NCBI GenBank assembly: GCA_963693085.1
Contig: OY856412.1
Span: 1,059,356,244 to 1,059,420,243 of the forward strand
DNA length: 64,000 nt
Origin: Alisma plantago-aquatica
Taxonomy: Eukaryota > Streptophyta > Magnoliopsida > Alismatales > Alismataceae
Direction of reading: 5' to 3'
The notes under the pieces were generated by a model, which did no database searches, had not been told where the DNA came from, and saw only the letters and a program-made list of their open reading frames with translations. Below, piece after piece: positions 21,292 to 31,879 of this stretch; position 1 is the stretch's first letter, and each line of letters opens with the position of its first letter. The translations under genes were made by a program, and so were the position numbers.

Positions 21292-23050
21292 GATCCAAGA
21301 AACTTTGAGCTTGTACAGTGATTCAAATGATAAAATATAGCCAAAGAAAACAGAAGAGGTTAATAGCTTATTTCAAATTACTAAAATCCCAAAATATATT
21401 AACAAGTTAATCCATATTGGTCTAAGTAATTGTTCTATATTGCAGTAACAGACTAGTCCAAATTAGGCTAGCAAACTATTCCAAACTGGACTTAATAATT
21501 TTTTCTATGAATACCCATCTCCTCTCAATTTGGTCAGATGCCAGTTATGAAATTTAGATGGATTTTCCTACATCAGGCCCTCCCATTCTGGGAGCTTGAC
21601 CTCAAGCGATGTTTAAATTAGAATCCAATGATGATGATAGTTGAAGCTCAAAGCTAACTTCATCCATCTTCATTAAGGGGAGAGGCCTGATGCACATAGA
21701 GGGCTGGGCAAAATCAACATACACCCAAAGTTTGGCATCAGTCGCTCCGTGACAAGGTGCGCCATAAGTGGCGACATTGGACCAAATTGTTAATGTCTTC
21801 TTTCTACATAATGTCAACAGTCAAGTTTCAATGGATTTGAGTAGAGAATTCCTTGTCATTAGTTTATATGCTTTTTTTGTATAGGAGCATCATGGTTTGG
21901 AGCAATCAATAATTAGGCTTGCTAGGAAGAAGGGAGAAACTGTGCAGCCATAGCTTCAGATCTGTAGTCCAAACTGGGACTTTTAATGGCTTTGCCCATG
22001 ATCATGGAGATAGATTGGACTGGAGAGAGGATTTAGAAATTAATTTAAGATTGATATTCAACTATCTTGATGATATTCATGGTGTCTTGAACCTCCTCGG
22101 AATGGGATAGCACCACCACAAGATTGAAATTTAGCATGGAAGGAATTTTGAAGTGGTGGAAAAGGTATTCAAGTTCTCAATCTATGACCAGCCCATTATG
22201 GATGAACAATTAGAGGTGTGTATCATGCTACCTAAGGTTTTGGATCATCACACTTCTAGTAAGCATTGGCCTTGAAGTCTATTGTTAATAAGCCTTTCAT
22301 CTTCACTCACTTGCATAGGTGACTTGTTGGTGCATATGTTAGTATTAGATGTTATGGCAATTCATATGCTACTCACATTAATTCTTTTAGTTGCCATCAT
22401 GCTTTGTTGGTGCCAAAAGGCTCCACATGCTCAAGTGTCTCCTACTTTGCCAGCCCAAGTTTTGAGGAATCCCCTATGCCGACAGTAAAGGAAAAATATC
22501 CATCTTCTTGGCACTTGGCTGTTTCTGTCCTCCCCAAATCCCTTGTTGACATTGAACAAACTAAGGGAATGTTTTTCATTCTCCCATTGAGCTATGTTAA
22601 TAGATGTCCACAATTGGTAGATCCATTTTCTCCTTCAACTCATAATACTTGGTTGAATTCCACCATTGTCAGTGACAGTTAGTAGTGTTTACTAGTCATC
22701 TACCGCTTGTATTTTTCTGGAAGAAAAAACAAGAGTAGGTGGATCTCACAGTAGTGGACAATGGATAATGGTTTCCACCCGACAGCAATGGGTTTTCACT
22801 GTAAAGTTTATTCTAAATGAAGCATGACAATGTCGGTCAAAGAGGGAGCGAAGTTGAAAAACATATAAACAACAACAGCCCGCGCATTGTCAGAATCTCT
22901 GAAACCACTGCAACCAATGGGGCTAGATACTAAGTTCCGTATCTTCGTGCTAGTCTTTGGTTTTACTCGATACAATGGGGTTAGATGCATAGTCGATTGC
23001 CCCCCATGCTTTTACAGACTCGTACCTCTTCACCAACGAGGATGACTAAT
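21292..23050. other. Intergenic DNA without recognised genes
   Basis: Short frames near 21919-22110 and 22404-22682 have no family signature that I can name. The region may be decayed retroelement sequence but nothing diagnostic remains. Confidence 0.4.
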
Positions 23051-23117
23051 CATCCAAAGCATCCTTGATTTGCAAAGGTCTCCCATCCAAAGCATCCTTG
23101 ATTTGGGAAGGGGTCCC
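23051..23117. repeat. 33-bp tandem duplication
   Basis: CATCCAAAGCATCCTTGATT occurs at 23051 and again at 23084, followed by similar purine-rich tails. Confidence 0.85.
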
Positions 23118-23199
23118 TGAGCATCACTAGAGGATAGCTTGAAATGCGTCAACAGTTCTTGGAACCCAACGTCGACCAAGGAAGGTAAATAAAAATCCA

Positions 23200-23407
23200 C
23201 ACAGAATCAAGCTTACTATTTAAGGGGTTTTGTATTGGGATAAGTGATTTGTATAACGTAGAGCTCCATACATATATAGGCCTTAAATTTATTCAAATGT
23301 ATTAAGAAAGTTGGCTCTTCTCTAAAAAGTGATCCTGACTATTTAAATTTGTTGCAAACCAGTATAGGGAAGAGCCAGCATAGCTCGTGTTAGATGTATA
23401 TATGACA
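23200..23407 (-). repeat. Probable 3' LTR of a decayed minus-strand copia element
   Basis: Reading the minus strand, the pol remnant ends in a degenerate GAGGAAGAG purine tract, then TGTCATATATACATC begins at 23407. A TATA-like box lies near 23264-23280. The distal end is not defined because no partner LTR is visible. Confidence 0.45.
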
Positions 23408-24650
23408 CTCTTCCTCAAGCCAATGCGCATATATCACGTCTTCCCAGGTTGTTACACAAAAAATAGACCCAAAATCCATGACAATTTACTTAAACTATCT
23501 GCTAACTGATTCTTAGAACTTGCGGTAGTAAGAAGGATCAACCATCCTAAAGATTTCCCTGTTGTCAAGTGGCGAGACTACCTATATATGCCATGTACAT
23601 TCAAGAAAAATAGGATTGGAAGGAATGAGTATAGACGCCTTCTTATCACATTTGAACTTCATAGGCCTAGCTTGTATGATTCGCAGTCCCTGTAGAAAAT
23701 GTCTAACCGTAGTAACTCACTAGTAACAAGTGCCATGGCCAAATTGGTACAACAGCTCTTTGTTGTTCCAAGATATCAAGTTACCACCTCTAAATACACA
23801 ATAATTGGTGTTAGATCACCTATCAATACTAGATACTACCCAACCTGCATCAGAGAACCCGTGAACCTTCTAATGCTCGTGATACATATACAAGATACCT
23901 TTCCTATGAGTTCTTTTTAGGTACCTCAAGATGTGAATTACTGCTTCAAGATGACCAACACCAGGTTTTCAAAACTAATTTCCAAGGCAAATGAAATGTT
24001 GTCTCTAGTTACAATAAGATAGATTAACTTCTCAACAAAACTCATGTACCTCAATGGATCGTCAAAGAGGATTTACTTGGTCAGCAAACATTTTGAATTT
24101 ATGGATCATAGGGGTGTTTTCCGGGTGGCTCCTTACATTCCTATTTCTTCAAGCAGAACCAAAGTATACTTCCACTAAGAGAGAACAATTTCATTCTTTA
24201 ATTCTGCAACCCCAATGCCTAAGAAGTATACAATAAGAAGACTACAACCAGTAGAACTACGTCTATAGAAGACAGAATGATTCACTCTATGTCTTTGAAG
24301 ACTAAACTCAGCAAGTTCATGGCCAGTTCCGTCAGAACAAGCTCTAGGAGACTGTTTTAAACCTTAAAATATATATGTAATGCATGGACCACACTACACT
24401 CCACATGTGAAAGAATATCAGATGGTGGACTTTATGTACATCTCCTTAGTAAGAAATCTATGTAGGAATGTAGTTTTAATACCAATGTGATAGAGGGAGC
24501 ATATATAATTCACGTTGAGAGCCAAGAAGATAAGCATCATTCTAACCTTGCCATTGGGAGGATGTCTCAAGATAATACTCACCATAAACATGTGTGTAGC
24601 AACCAAGCGTCCTTGAGCCTGTAAACAACACCATCAAGACCAACGTTCAC
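23408..24650 (-). pseudogene. pol: Very decayed copia RT-RNase H (minus strand)
   Basis: Fragments read in order on the minus strand, over several frames. Near 24580-24420: YHIGIKTTFLHRFLTKEMY, matching the RT motif-A region QFDIKNAFLHG. Near 24350-24230: LKQSPRA and STGCSLLIVYF. Near 23900-23700: HGFSDAGW, GGNLISWNNKE and CDKK (RNase H). Then the pol C-terminal region and purine tract. Many stops and indels make this one of the oldest insertions here. Confidence 0.7.
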
Positions 24651-24949
24651 AAAAAAGACCCATCTACAACCAACCATTACCTAACCAAATGGACATGAAA
24701 TAAGAGACCATGTCTTGTTTGAAAAACCACTAGAGGGAGGGTGAATAGGGTTTTATATTTATTTTAAAATAATTTAACTCAAACAACCACAATTGAAATA
24801 ATAAGAAGGACACAAGGTGTTTAGAGTGGTTCCAACCTTAGCAAATACTAAGGCAGTCAATCGACTACCCGGTTGCTTACCCAACCGGGATTTTGAAAGT
24901 ATTAAATTTTATTACCTCGCAAGGATATTACATAAAATTACAATACTTT

Positions 24950-25090
24950 CTACACCCTTTGGACAGCCTTCACTTTGAAGTAGTCTCACCAACCTTGAAG
25001 CAGCCTTCCTTGAAGTAACTTCAAGCTCCCCCTTGAAGTAGCCTTCCTCTTGAAGTAGCTTCCCGTTGAGACGGCCTTCTAGAAGTAGTC
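24950..25090 (-). repeat. Tandem GAAGGCTACTTCAAGG units in the LTR
   Basis: Five to six imperfect units of about 20-25 bp lie between the TATA box and the LTR end, positioned like the GTAAGT-containing repeats of the 755-7819 family. No splice-donor consensus is evident here. Confidence 0.7.
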
Positions 25091-25448
25091 CAAAGATCTC
25101 CTTCTTCACCAAAAAGATCAAACTCTCTCCAATCCGCAGCCTCCAACCCTAGGAGTAGCAAGGAGAGTACCAGCAATAAGAAAGAACAAGAAAGGAAATG
25201 GAAATTACAATTACCACTTGAAGCACAAGGCTTGATTTCCTATATCAAGTGTATTGATCTCCTAACCAATGAGTATGGAAGTGTATGTTTAGTGGATAGG
25301 AGATGTTAGCCTATAGGACACGAATTTGGAGCAAGGGAAATGAGTAGCAAGTACTAGTGTTGCTCAATTGCTCAAAACAGATTCCCAATTGCAAGTATGT
25401 AAGCTCAAGTATTGCACAAGTGTGTGTTGGGGTGTCCTAAGGCATGTC

Positions 25449-25460
25449 CTATTTATAGGA
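25449..25460 (-). promoter_or_regulatory. LTR TATA box (minus strand)
   Basis: CCTATAAATAGG on the minus strand lies 136 bp downstream of the nearest hairpin stem (25596). This is within 1 bp of the spacing in the 755-2365 LTR. Confidence 0.75.
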
Positions 25461-25595
25461 ATAGCCTACAAGTGCTTAAGGACGTTCTAGAAACTTTCTA
25501 GGGGGTTCTAAGTGCTTAACTAGCCGTTAGGTATCTATTAGTTGCTTTAGCAACGATTAGTTAATTAACTCTGACAATTGCAGACAGAACTCTTC

Positions 25596-25792
25596 TCGGT
25601 CGAAGAATGGTCGACCGAGAGTCCTTCTCGGTCGAGGACTTGTCGACCGAGGGACTGTCTGGAGCAAGTGTGTATAACGTTCTACTCCAACTGCCAACTA
25701 CCTTTTCTGATGTGTCTAACGGCTACCTGGGTCATTCTCGGTCGAAGAGTTTATCGACCGAGAGTGTCTCAGTCGAGAATTTTGTCGACCGA
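25596..25792. repeat. Four TCGGTCGA/TCGACCGA hairpins in U3
   Basis: Stems at 25596-25603/25611-25618, 25628-25635/25643-25650, 25738-25745/25754-25761 and 25769-25776/25785-25792, with 7-8-nt loops; the last left stem has one change (TCAGTCGA). Each pair extends by one or two further bases outward. Number and position match the other SIRE-like LTR, though loop and flank sequences are unrelated. Confidence 0.93.
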
Positions 25793-26138
25793 GATTAACC
25801 CTGTTTCAATGTTTTTCAACTAAGTAATAAGTGTGTGTATGAGTGTGCATTTGTGACACTATTGTAGGGGATGACCTATCTAAGTGTTGTGATTGGCTAG
25901 GGAAGATCTAACGCTTGATTTACATGATATCTAAGTACTTGTACATTATATACTTGTACAAGTTTTTACATTTGATTACATTCATGACTTAAAGCAATTT
26001 TAGCATATAGATCTTCCAAGTAGTTTGTCATCCACCTAATTCCTGCAACACTCAAGTAGCACGTTAGATCCACAAGAATGAAATGCTTGTCATCATCAAA
26101 AACAAAAGGATTATAATAATGTCCAATTTAGCCAACAA

Positions 26139-26530
26139 TCTCCCCCTTTTTGAAGATGACAAACATTTCCTAAATATAAAATAAGGAAATATAAATCATA
26201 TGAGTTTCATACCTGAAGTTTACCTTTTGTAGCCATTATTGTTTTGCAAGTCGGTGTTGGTCGAGATATTATGAAACTCATTTTATTTTATGTTTTTGAT
26301 TTTATATTATTTCTCCCCCTTTGTCATTTCAAAAAGATATCCAAGATAATCATTTAGTATGACTTTTTATTTCTCCCCCTTAATTTTATGCTATGCTCCC
26401 CCTTAAAAAGATATTCAATTTTAAAAACAAGTGATGCATTGTCGAATTTAGCCATAATTCATTTTTTCAATCATTTGCAAAAAAAATGGGACCCTTTTTT
26501 ATTCATTGCATATATTACTCCCCCTTATTT
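26139..26530 (-). other. Polypurine tract and upstream purine-rich repeats
   Basis: CTTCAAAAAGGGGGAGA (minus strand, 26155-26139) abuts the LTR. Further GGGGGAG motifs read on the minus strand occur near 26320, 26375, 26400 and 26520, resembling the extended polypurine region known upstream of SIRE 3' LTRs. Confidence 0.65.
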
Positions 26531-26593
26531 GTATGCTCTACTTATATAGCATGTATATGTCCAAATGAAGCCATTGAAAAACACTTTTAATAA

Positions 26594-26759
26594 TGTTAAT
26601 ATATCTTGTTATATGTCTTTATTTTCTAATTTATTCTACTGTTGTACCTATGTGCAATTTACCCCTTTATATAAATAAAGAGGAGAGCCCCCCTTTGGGT
26701 TCTCACGTTGCCTAGTGCAACAGGAAAAATCGCGTGCGTTTCCTCTTCCGCCCGCAACA
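26594..26759 (+). repeat. 5' LTR (166 bp)
   Basis: It starts TGTTAATATATC and ends CCCGCAACA. A TATA-like TTATATAAATAAA lies near 26669-26680. Confidence 0.95.
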
Positions 26760-26771
26760 TGGTATCAGAGC
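26760..26771 (+). other. Primer-binding site, tRNA-iMet type
   Basis: TGGTATCAGAGC directly abuts the LTR. Confidence 0.93.
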
Positions 26772-27343
26772 GGTAACTTCCGCCGGTCTCTCTCCCTCAA
26801 CTCCAAGCGTCGCCGTCTCTCCTTCTCCCTCACAAAGCGCCGCCGCCCTCTCCTCCACAGAGCGTCGCCGCCGCAGCTGCTCCCTTCTTCTCCGCCGCCG
26901 CCGCGCGGCAGGATAGGGGCGCAGGGGGACCGCCGGTAGCACTGCTGCCATCCGGTTAAGCCGTCTCCGCCCGTCTTCCATCGCTGGACCTCCGGTAGTC
27001 TCTTTCATGCTACTGTAGGCCCATCCGCCAAGAACCAGAGCTCCGTCTACGTCTTCGGCTATTTCCCAGCAACTTTTCGGCCATTTTTCAGAAGCCGAAA
27101 TTTGTTGTTTGAAGATCTCCGGTTGATCAAACGGCCATCTAAAGCCTTAACCGGAGGTCTCGTCTCTTCCTAAGTGCCTTCCTAATCACATCTCCTTCAT
27201 GTGTGATTAGGAACCTATCTCTTGAAGGTTGTCGATGCGTCAGTAACGCATCATCTATCTCGTTTCAGTTGTGACGTGTATCTCTCCGTCACTTCAGCCT
27301 TCTCTGTGACACGTATCACTCCGTCACCTATCCTCGTTGCATT
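26772..27343 (+). other. 5' untranslated leader of the intact copia element
   Basis: GC-rich, CCGCC-repeat leader of about 570 bp between primer site and gag ATG. Short frames inside are leader noise. No palindrome array comparable to the other families is present. Confidence 0.7.
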
Positions 27344-30300
27344 ATGGAGAATAAGATGTCTATCTATTACGGTGAGGTGTCGCCTATTCCCATCAAACTC
27401 AACGGGAAAAATTTTCTGTTATGGATGAATACCGTCCATACCGTCTTGGAGTCGCGAGACAGGGCAAAGTACGTTGATTCTGCACCCCTGGCTATAACTG
27501 ACAAAGACTATGCCGAGTGGAAACGTCTTGACAGCCTAGTGAAAACTTGGTTATGGGGCAGCATGGAACCTACAATTGCATCTAGGTTTATGTTCTACTC
27601 TACAGCTAAGGAGATATGGGATGCCGTGAAACAACACTATGCTCAAGAAAAGAATGCTCTTCGCCAGTTCATGATTTATGACCGTCTTTTTGCAGAAAGA
27701 CAGGGTGATAAGTCACTTGAAGAATACTTTGGTGTGATTCAGGCAATTTCTCAAGAACTGAGCTACTATCACCCTGTGACAGTTGCTGAGCAGATTAAAG
27801 ATAGGGATGATCTGGTCACTGCTAAATTTCTATCTGGTCTTAGCCCCTCCTTCAGTTCAGCCAGAAGTGTGATCCTTGCTTCAGACAAATTACCTAGTCT
27901 TGCAGAAGCTTACTCTAGGATTCAACAGTCCACCTTTGAGTCTGCTGATTCTATGTCTGTTGTTCCTTCTGGAGATTCTCATGCTTCCATTGCAGCGGCA
28001 GTAAGAGGAGGACGACCTGCGACATCTGACAGACCTGGTATGGGCAGAGGACGTGGGACTCGTCCTCGATGCACATTCTGTGACAAACCTGGGCACACTG
28101 TAGAAAAATGCTGGAAGAAACATGGGAGACCTGCTGCCCCACCCGTTGGAGCTGCAAACTGTGCCACTACAGAATCTTCAGTTGTGGGCTCTAGTGCTTC
28201 TGGCATCACTCTTACTCAGGAGGAATACGACAAATTTATTCAGGCAACTCAGCACTGGAACATGGGAGCATCGTCTTCTTCGGCAGCCAACCTTGCATCC
28301 ACTGCGGGTAATCAGGCTACATCATTTATAGCTTCCGGATCTTCAAATCCTTGGGTGGTTGACTCTGGCGCATCCCAGCACATGACTGGTATGAGGAGAT
28401 TGTTCCATTCACTTGACTCATGTATCCCTCATCCGTCTGTTACCTTGGCAGATGGTTCAGTGAGGAAGGTGTTAGCGAGTGGTTCGGTGTCTCTTACACC
28501 AGATATTGATCTAAAATCTGTTCACTTTGTGCCTGAATTTCCATTTAATTTACTTTTTGTTGCCAAGCTGATTGACACTTTACAATGCACAGTAACATTC
28601 GGGCCCTCTTGTTTTGTTTTACAGGATCTCAAGAGTATGAAGATGATTGGTGGGGGGCCTAGGAAAGGTGATCTCTACCTCTTCCCTGGTGATTGTCTAC
28701 CTCGCCGTCCACCTCCTGCTCCAGTTTCAGCTGTCATGATGAGTGGTTCCCCCTTGCTGTGGCATTGCAGATATGGACATCCATCCTTAGAGAGCCTGAA
28801 GAAGTTGGAACCAGATCTGGCTCATTTATCTTCTTTAGAGTGTCAATCGTGTCAGTTGGGCAAACATCATAGATTGTCATATCCAAGTCGTGTCAATAAC
28901 CGGGCTTCTAGTCAGTTTGAGTTAGTCCATAGTGATGTGTGGGGTCCTGTTAAAAACCAAAGTTATAATGGTTTTAGCTATTTCATTTCCTTTGTAGATG
29001 ATTACTCTCTCATGACATGGATTTATTTGTTGAAAAGTCGTGAGTCTGTGCTTTCTATCATTAAACATTTTCATAAAGAAATTCAAGTTCAATTTAATTG
29101 CAATATCAAGACTTTTCAATCTGACAATGCTCTCGAATATGTTCAAAAAGCGATGACTGAATTTTGCAGTTCGGTTGGGATGATTCATCATACTTCCTGT
29201 CCTCACACCCCTATGCAGAATGGGGTTGTTGAGCGAAAGAATCGCCATCTTTTGGATGTTACTAGATCCATCATGTTTGAATCGAATGTGCCTAAACGGT
29301 TCTGGTCTGAAGCCCTTCTCACCGCCTGTTTTTTAATTAACAGACAGCCTTCTTCTGTCTTGCAAGGACGCACTCCCTTCTCTGTTTTACGCCCTATGGA
29401 TCAAACTTTTCATGTTCCTCTTCGAGTTTTTGGTTGTACATCCTTCGTCCATAACTTTGATCCTAAGAACGACAAACTTTCACCTAGGTCTGTTAAAACT
29501 GTGTTCCTTGGGTACTCTGGTACGAGTAAAGGTTACAAGTGTTATTGTCCTAGTTTGCGTCGTATGTTTGTTTCTAAGGATGTCACCTTCCATGAAACCA
29601 CTCCATATTTTGCTAATTCTATGAGCAAGGGGGAGCAATTGTGTGAGAGAGTGCCACCCCCTATTCAGAGTGAGCGAGTGGCACCACATGTGCAAAGTGA
29701 GGGAGTGCCACCTATTATTCCTGACTACACTGTCATTCCGGAAGAGCAGCATGACGATGAACCTGTCATTCAGCCATATTCACAGGTTTATAGCAGGCGA
29801 GGTAGACAGAATCCAGAAGAAGTAGCAGTACCAGTCTCTGAGCTTCCTCCATCGTCTTCTACTCACGAGATTCCTGCAGAAGCATCTGACCTTGATGTTC
29901 CTATTGCTGTCCGGAAAGGTATTCGTTCATGTACTATTAGACATCCCATGTCAAATGTATGTTGTTTGTCCCACTTATCTACACAGGCTCGTGCATTTGC
30001 TATTGGGATGGACTCCGTTAAGACACCAAGAAATCATTTAGATGCTATGAAGGACAGTGGTTGGAAACAGGCAATGCAACTGGAAATATATGCTTTATTG
30101 GACAATGGCACATGGGATCTAGTTGATTTGCCTGCAGGAAAGAAAATTGTGGGCTGCAGATGGGTTTTCACAGTCAAACACAATCCTGATGGATCTGTTG
30201 AAAGGCTGAAGGCCAGATTGGTTGCAAAAGGCTACACACAGACATATGGAGTAGATTTCTTTGAGACATTTTCTCCAGTTGCTCGTTTAAACTCTGTGCG

Positions 30301-31570
30301 AATTCTTATATCTCTTGCTACTACCTTTGACTGGCCTCTTTTTCAGCTGGATGTCAAGAATGCCTTTCTTCATGGAGATCTCCAAGAAGAGGTGTATATG
30401 GAGCAACCACCTGGCTTTGTTGCTCAGGGGGAGTGTCAGAAAGTGTGCAAACTGAAGAAAGCCATATATGGGCTAAAGCAATCTCCTAGAGCTTGGTTTG
30501 ACAAGTTCAGTGTTGTTGTTATACATATGGGTTTTTCTCGTTCCATGACTGATCACTCTCTGTTTTATTCAAACTCTTCTTGTGGGTCTATCATTATTGC
30601 GGTCTATGTTGATGATATTGTGATTACTGGCAGCGATTCTACAAGTATATCACGTGTGAAGGAAGGATTACAAAAACACTTTCACACGAAGGATCTGGGG
30701 AAACTGAGATATTTTCTAGGGATTGAGGTTCTTAGATCCCATGCAGGTATAAATCTATCTCAGAGGAAGTATGTGCTTGACTTGCTACAGGAAACAGACA
30801 TGACTGACTCTAAGCCTGTATCCACTCCTATGGATTATCACACCAAGGAGATGGATGATGACACTGAGTATTCAGATCCAGGACACTACAAGAAAATAGT
30901 TGGGAAGTTAATTTATCTAACTGTTACAAGGCCCGATATTTCCTTTGCTGTAGGAGTGGTGAGTCAACATATGTGCACACCACGACAGTCACACTGGACA
31001 GCAGTATGTCGGATTCTGAGATATCTGAAAAGTACTCCTGGGAAGGGGATCACCTACTATAAACCAAAGAGTTCCTCATCACCTTTGGCTCTTACAGGTT
31101 ATGCAGATGCAGATTGGGCTGGCAATCACATTGATAGAAGATCTACTTCTGGCTACTGCACATTTCTTGGTGACCATTTGATCACTTGGAAAAGCAAGAA
31201 ACAACAGGTGGTAGCGCGGTCTAGTACTGAAGCTGAGTACCGTGCTATGGCACATGCATGTTGTGAATTACAATGGGTCAAATCTATCCTATCTGAGTTG
31301 AAGATTTCGATCCAATCTCCCATGACACTCAAGTGTGACAATCAATCTGCTATACATATTGCCAGGAATCCTGTCTTTCATGAGCGTACAAAGCATATAG
31401 AAGTTGACTGTCACTTCATCAGAGATCAGATAAAGAATGGCAATGTTATGACACCATATGTCAAGTCTGAGGATCAATTAGCTGACATCTTGACAAAGCC
31501 ATTGGGTCCAGCAGTGTTCCAGAATTTATGTGGCAAGTTGGGCATTCACAATGTGTACACTCCAGCTTGA
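27344..31570 (+). CDS. gag-pol: Intact copia gag-pol polyprotein (1408 aa)
   Basis: A single frame encodes all functions needed for copia retrotransposition. Gag spans about residues 1-270 with a CCHC knuckle at C243, C246, H251, C256. The protease active site is D340-SGA. The integrase zinc motif uses H474, H479, C500 and C503, and the core has D531, D594 and E630, with 35 residues between the last two as in DD35E integrases. RT has motif A D1003 (QLDV) and YVDD at 1088-1091. RNase H has D1255, E1297, D1332 and D1381. No stop or frameshift occurs. The ATG at 27344 follows the leader; the TGA at 31568 overlaps the polypurine tract. Gag and pol share one frame, as in most plant copia elements. 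Lineage is uncertain (Ale/Retrofit-like by RT and RNase H style). Confidence 0.95.
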   Translation: MENKMSIYYGEVSPIPIKLNGKNFLLWMNTVHTVLESRDRAKYVDSAPLAITDKDYAEWKRLDSLVKTWLWGSMEPTIASRFMFYSTAKEIWDAVKQHYAQEKNALRQFMIYDRLFAERQGDKSLEEYFGVIQAISQELSYYHPVTVAEQIKDRDDLVTAKFLSGLSPSFSSARSVILASDKLPSLAEAYSRIQQSTFESADSMSVVPSGDSHASIAAAVRGGRPATSDRPGMGRGRGTRPRCTFCDKPGHTVEKCWKKHGRPAAPPVGAANCATTESSVVGSSASGITLTQEEYDKFIQATQHWNMGASSSSAANLASTAGNQATSFIASGSSNPWVVDSGASQHMTGMRRLFHSLDSCIPHPSVTLADGSVRKVLASGSVSLTPDIDLKSVHFVPEFPFNLLFVAKLIDTLQCTVTFGPSCFVLQDLKSMKMIGGGPRKGDLYLFPGDCLPRRPPPAPVSAVMMSGSPLLWHCRYGHPSLESLKKLEPDLAHLSSLECQSCQLGKHHRLSYPSRVNNRASSQFELVHSDVWGPVKNQSYNGFSYFISFVDDYSLMTWIYLLKSRESVLSIIKHFHKEIQVQFNCNIKTFQSDNALEYVQKAMTEFCSSVGMIHHTSCPHTPMQNGVVERKNRHLLDVTRSIMFESNVPKRFWSEALLTACFLINRQPSSVLQGRTPFSVLRPMDQTFHVPLRVFGCTSFVHNFDPKNDKLSPRSVKTVFLGYSGTSKGYKCYCPSLRRMFVSKDVTFHETTPYFANSMSKGEQLCERVPPPIQSERVAPHVQSEGVPPIIPDYTVIPEEQHDDEPVIQPYSQVYSRRGRQNPEEVAVPVSELPPSSSTHEIPAEASDLDVPIAVRKGIRSCTIRHPMSNVCCLSHLSTQARAFAIGMDSVKTPRNHLDAMKDSGWKQAMQLEIYALLDNGTWDLVDLPAGKKIVGCRWVFTVKHNPDGSVERLKARLVAKGYTQTYGVDFFETFSPVARLNSVRILISLATTFDWPLFQLDVKNAFLHGDLQEEVYMEQPPGFVAQGECQKVCKLKKAIYGLKQSPRAWFDKFSVVVIHMGFSRSMTDHSLFYSNSSCGSIIIAVYVDDIVITGSDSTSISRVKEGLQKHFHTKDLGKLRYFLGIEVLRSHAGINLSQRKYVLDLLQETDMTDSKPVSTPMDYHTKEMDDDTEYSDPGHYKKIVGKLIYLTVTRPDISFAVGVVSQHMCTPRQSHWTAVCRILRYLKSTPGKGITYYKPKSSSSPLALTGYADADWAGNHIDRRSTSGYCTFLGDHLITWKSKKQQVVARSSTEAEYRAMAHACCELQWVKSILSELKISIQSPMTLKCDNQSAIHIARNPVFHERTKHIEVDCHFIRDQIKNGNVMTPYVKSEDQLADILTKPLGPAVFQNLCGKLGIHNVYTPA

Positions 31571-31577
31571 GGGGGAG
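31569..31577 (+). other. Polypurine tract overlapping the gag-pol stop
   Basis: GAGGGGGAG sits between the stop codon and the 3' LTR, sharing two bases with the TGA. Confidence 0.9.
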
Positions 31578-31743
31578 TGTTAATATATCTTGTTATATGT
31601 CTTTATTTTCTAATTTATTCTACTGTTGTACCTATGTGCAATTTACCCCTTTATATAAATAAAGAGGACAGCCCCCCTTTGGGTTCTCACGTTGCCTAGT
31701 GCAACAGGACAGATCGCGTGCGTTTCCTCTTCCGCCCGCAACA
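31578..31743 (+). repeat. 3' LTR (166 bp)
   Basis: Same length as the 5' LTR with three visible substitutions (one in GAGAG/GACAG, two in GGAAAAATC/GGACAGATC). Confidence 0.95.
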
Positions 31744-31879
31744 AATAATAACTTAGTGCTCATACAATTTATAAGATGACCCATAAAGCATGACATACTT
31801 GCTTATAAAAAAGATATCCATTACAATCATTACAAAGATAGCCATTCCATTACAACCATTACAAAGATATCTCATAATC

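Larger units (their letters stand above)
24716..26137 (-). repeat. 3' LTR of the minus-strand SIRE-like element (1.42 kb)
   Basis: On the minus strand it starts TGTTGGCTAAATTGG next to a polypurine tract. It then has four hairpins (25792 to 25596), the TATA box (25460-25449), a repeat block with GAAGGCTACTTCAAGG units (25085-24960), and a 3' end related to the other SIRE-like LTR (TTCACCCTCCCTCTAG). The outer limit at 24716 is inferred from the TG/CA rule. Confidence 0.75.
26594..31743 (+). mobile_element. Young, apparently intact Ty1-copia element, TSD AATAA
   Basis: Two 166-bp LTRs (26594-26759 and 31578-31743) differ at three positions by eye. They are flanked by AATAA at 26589-26593 and 31744-31748. 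Primer site, GC-rich leader, a single uninterrupted gag-pol ORF and a polypurine tract are all present. It inserted into the 3' non-coding part of the minus-strand SIRE-like element. All catalytic residues are kept, so it may still be able to move. Confidence 0.95.
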
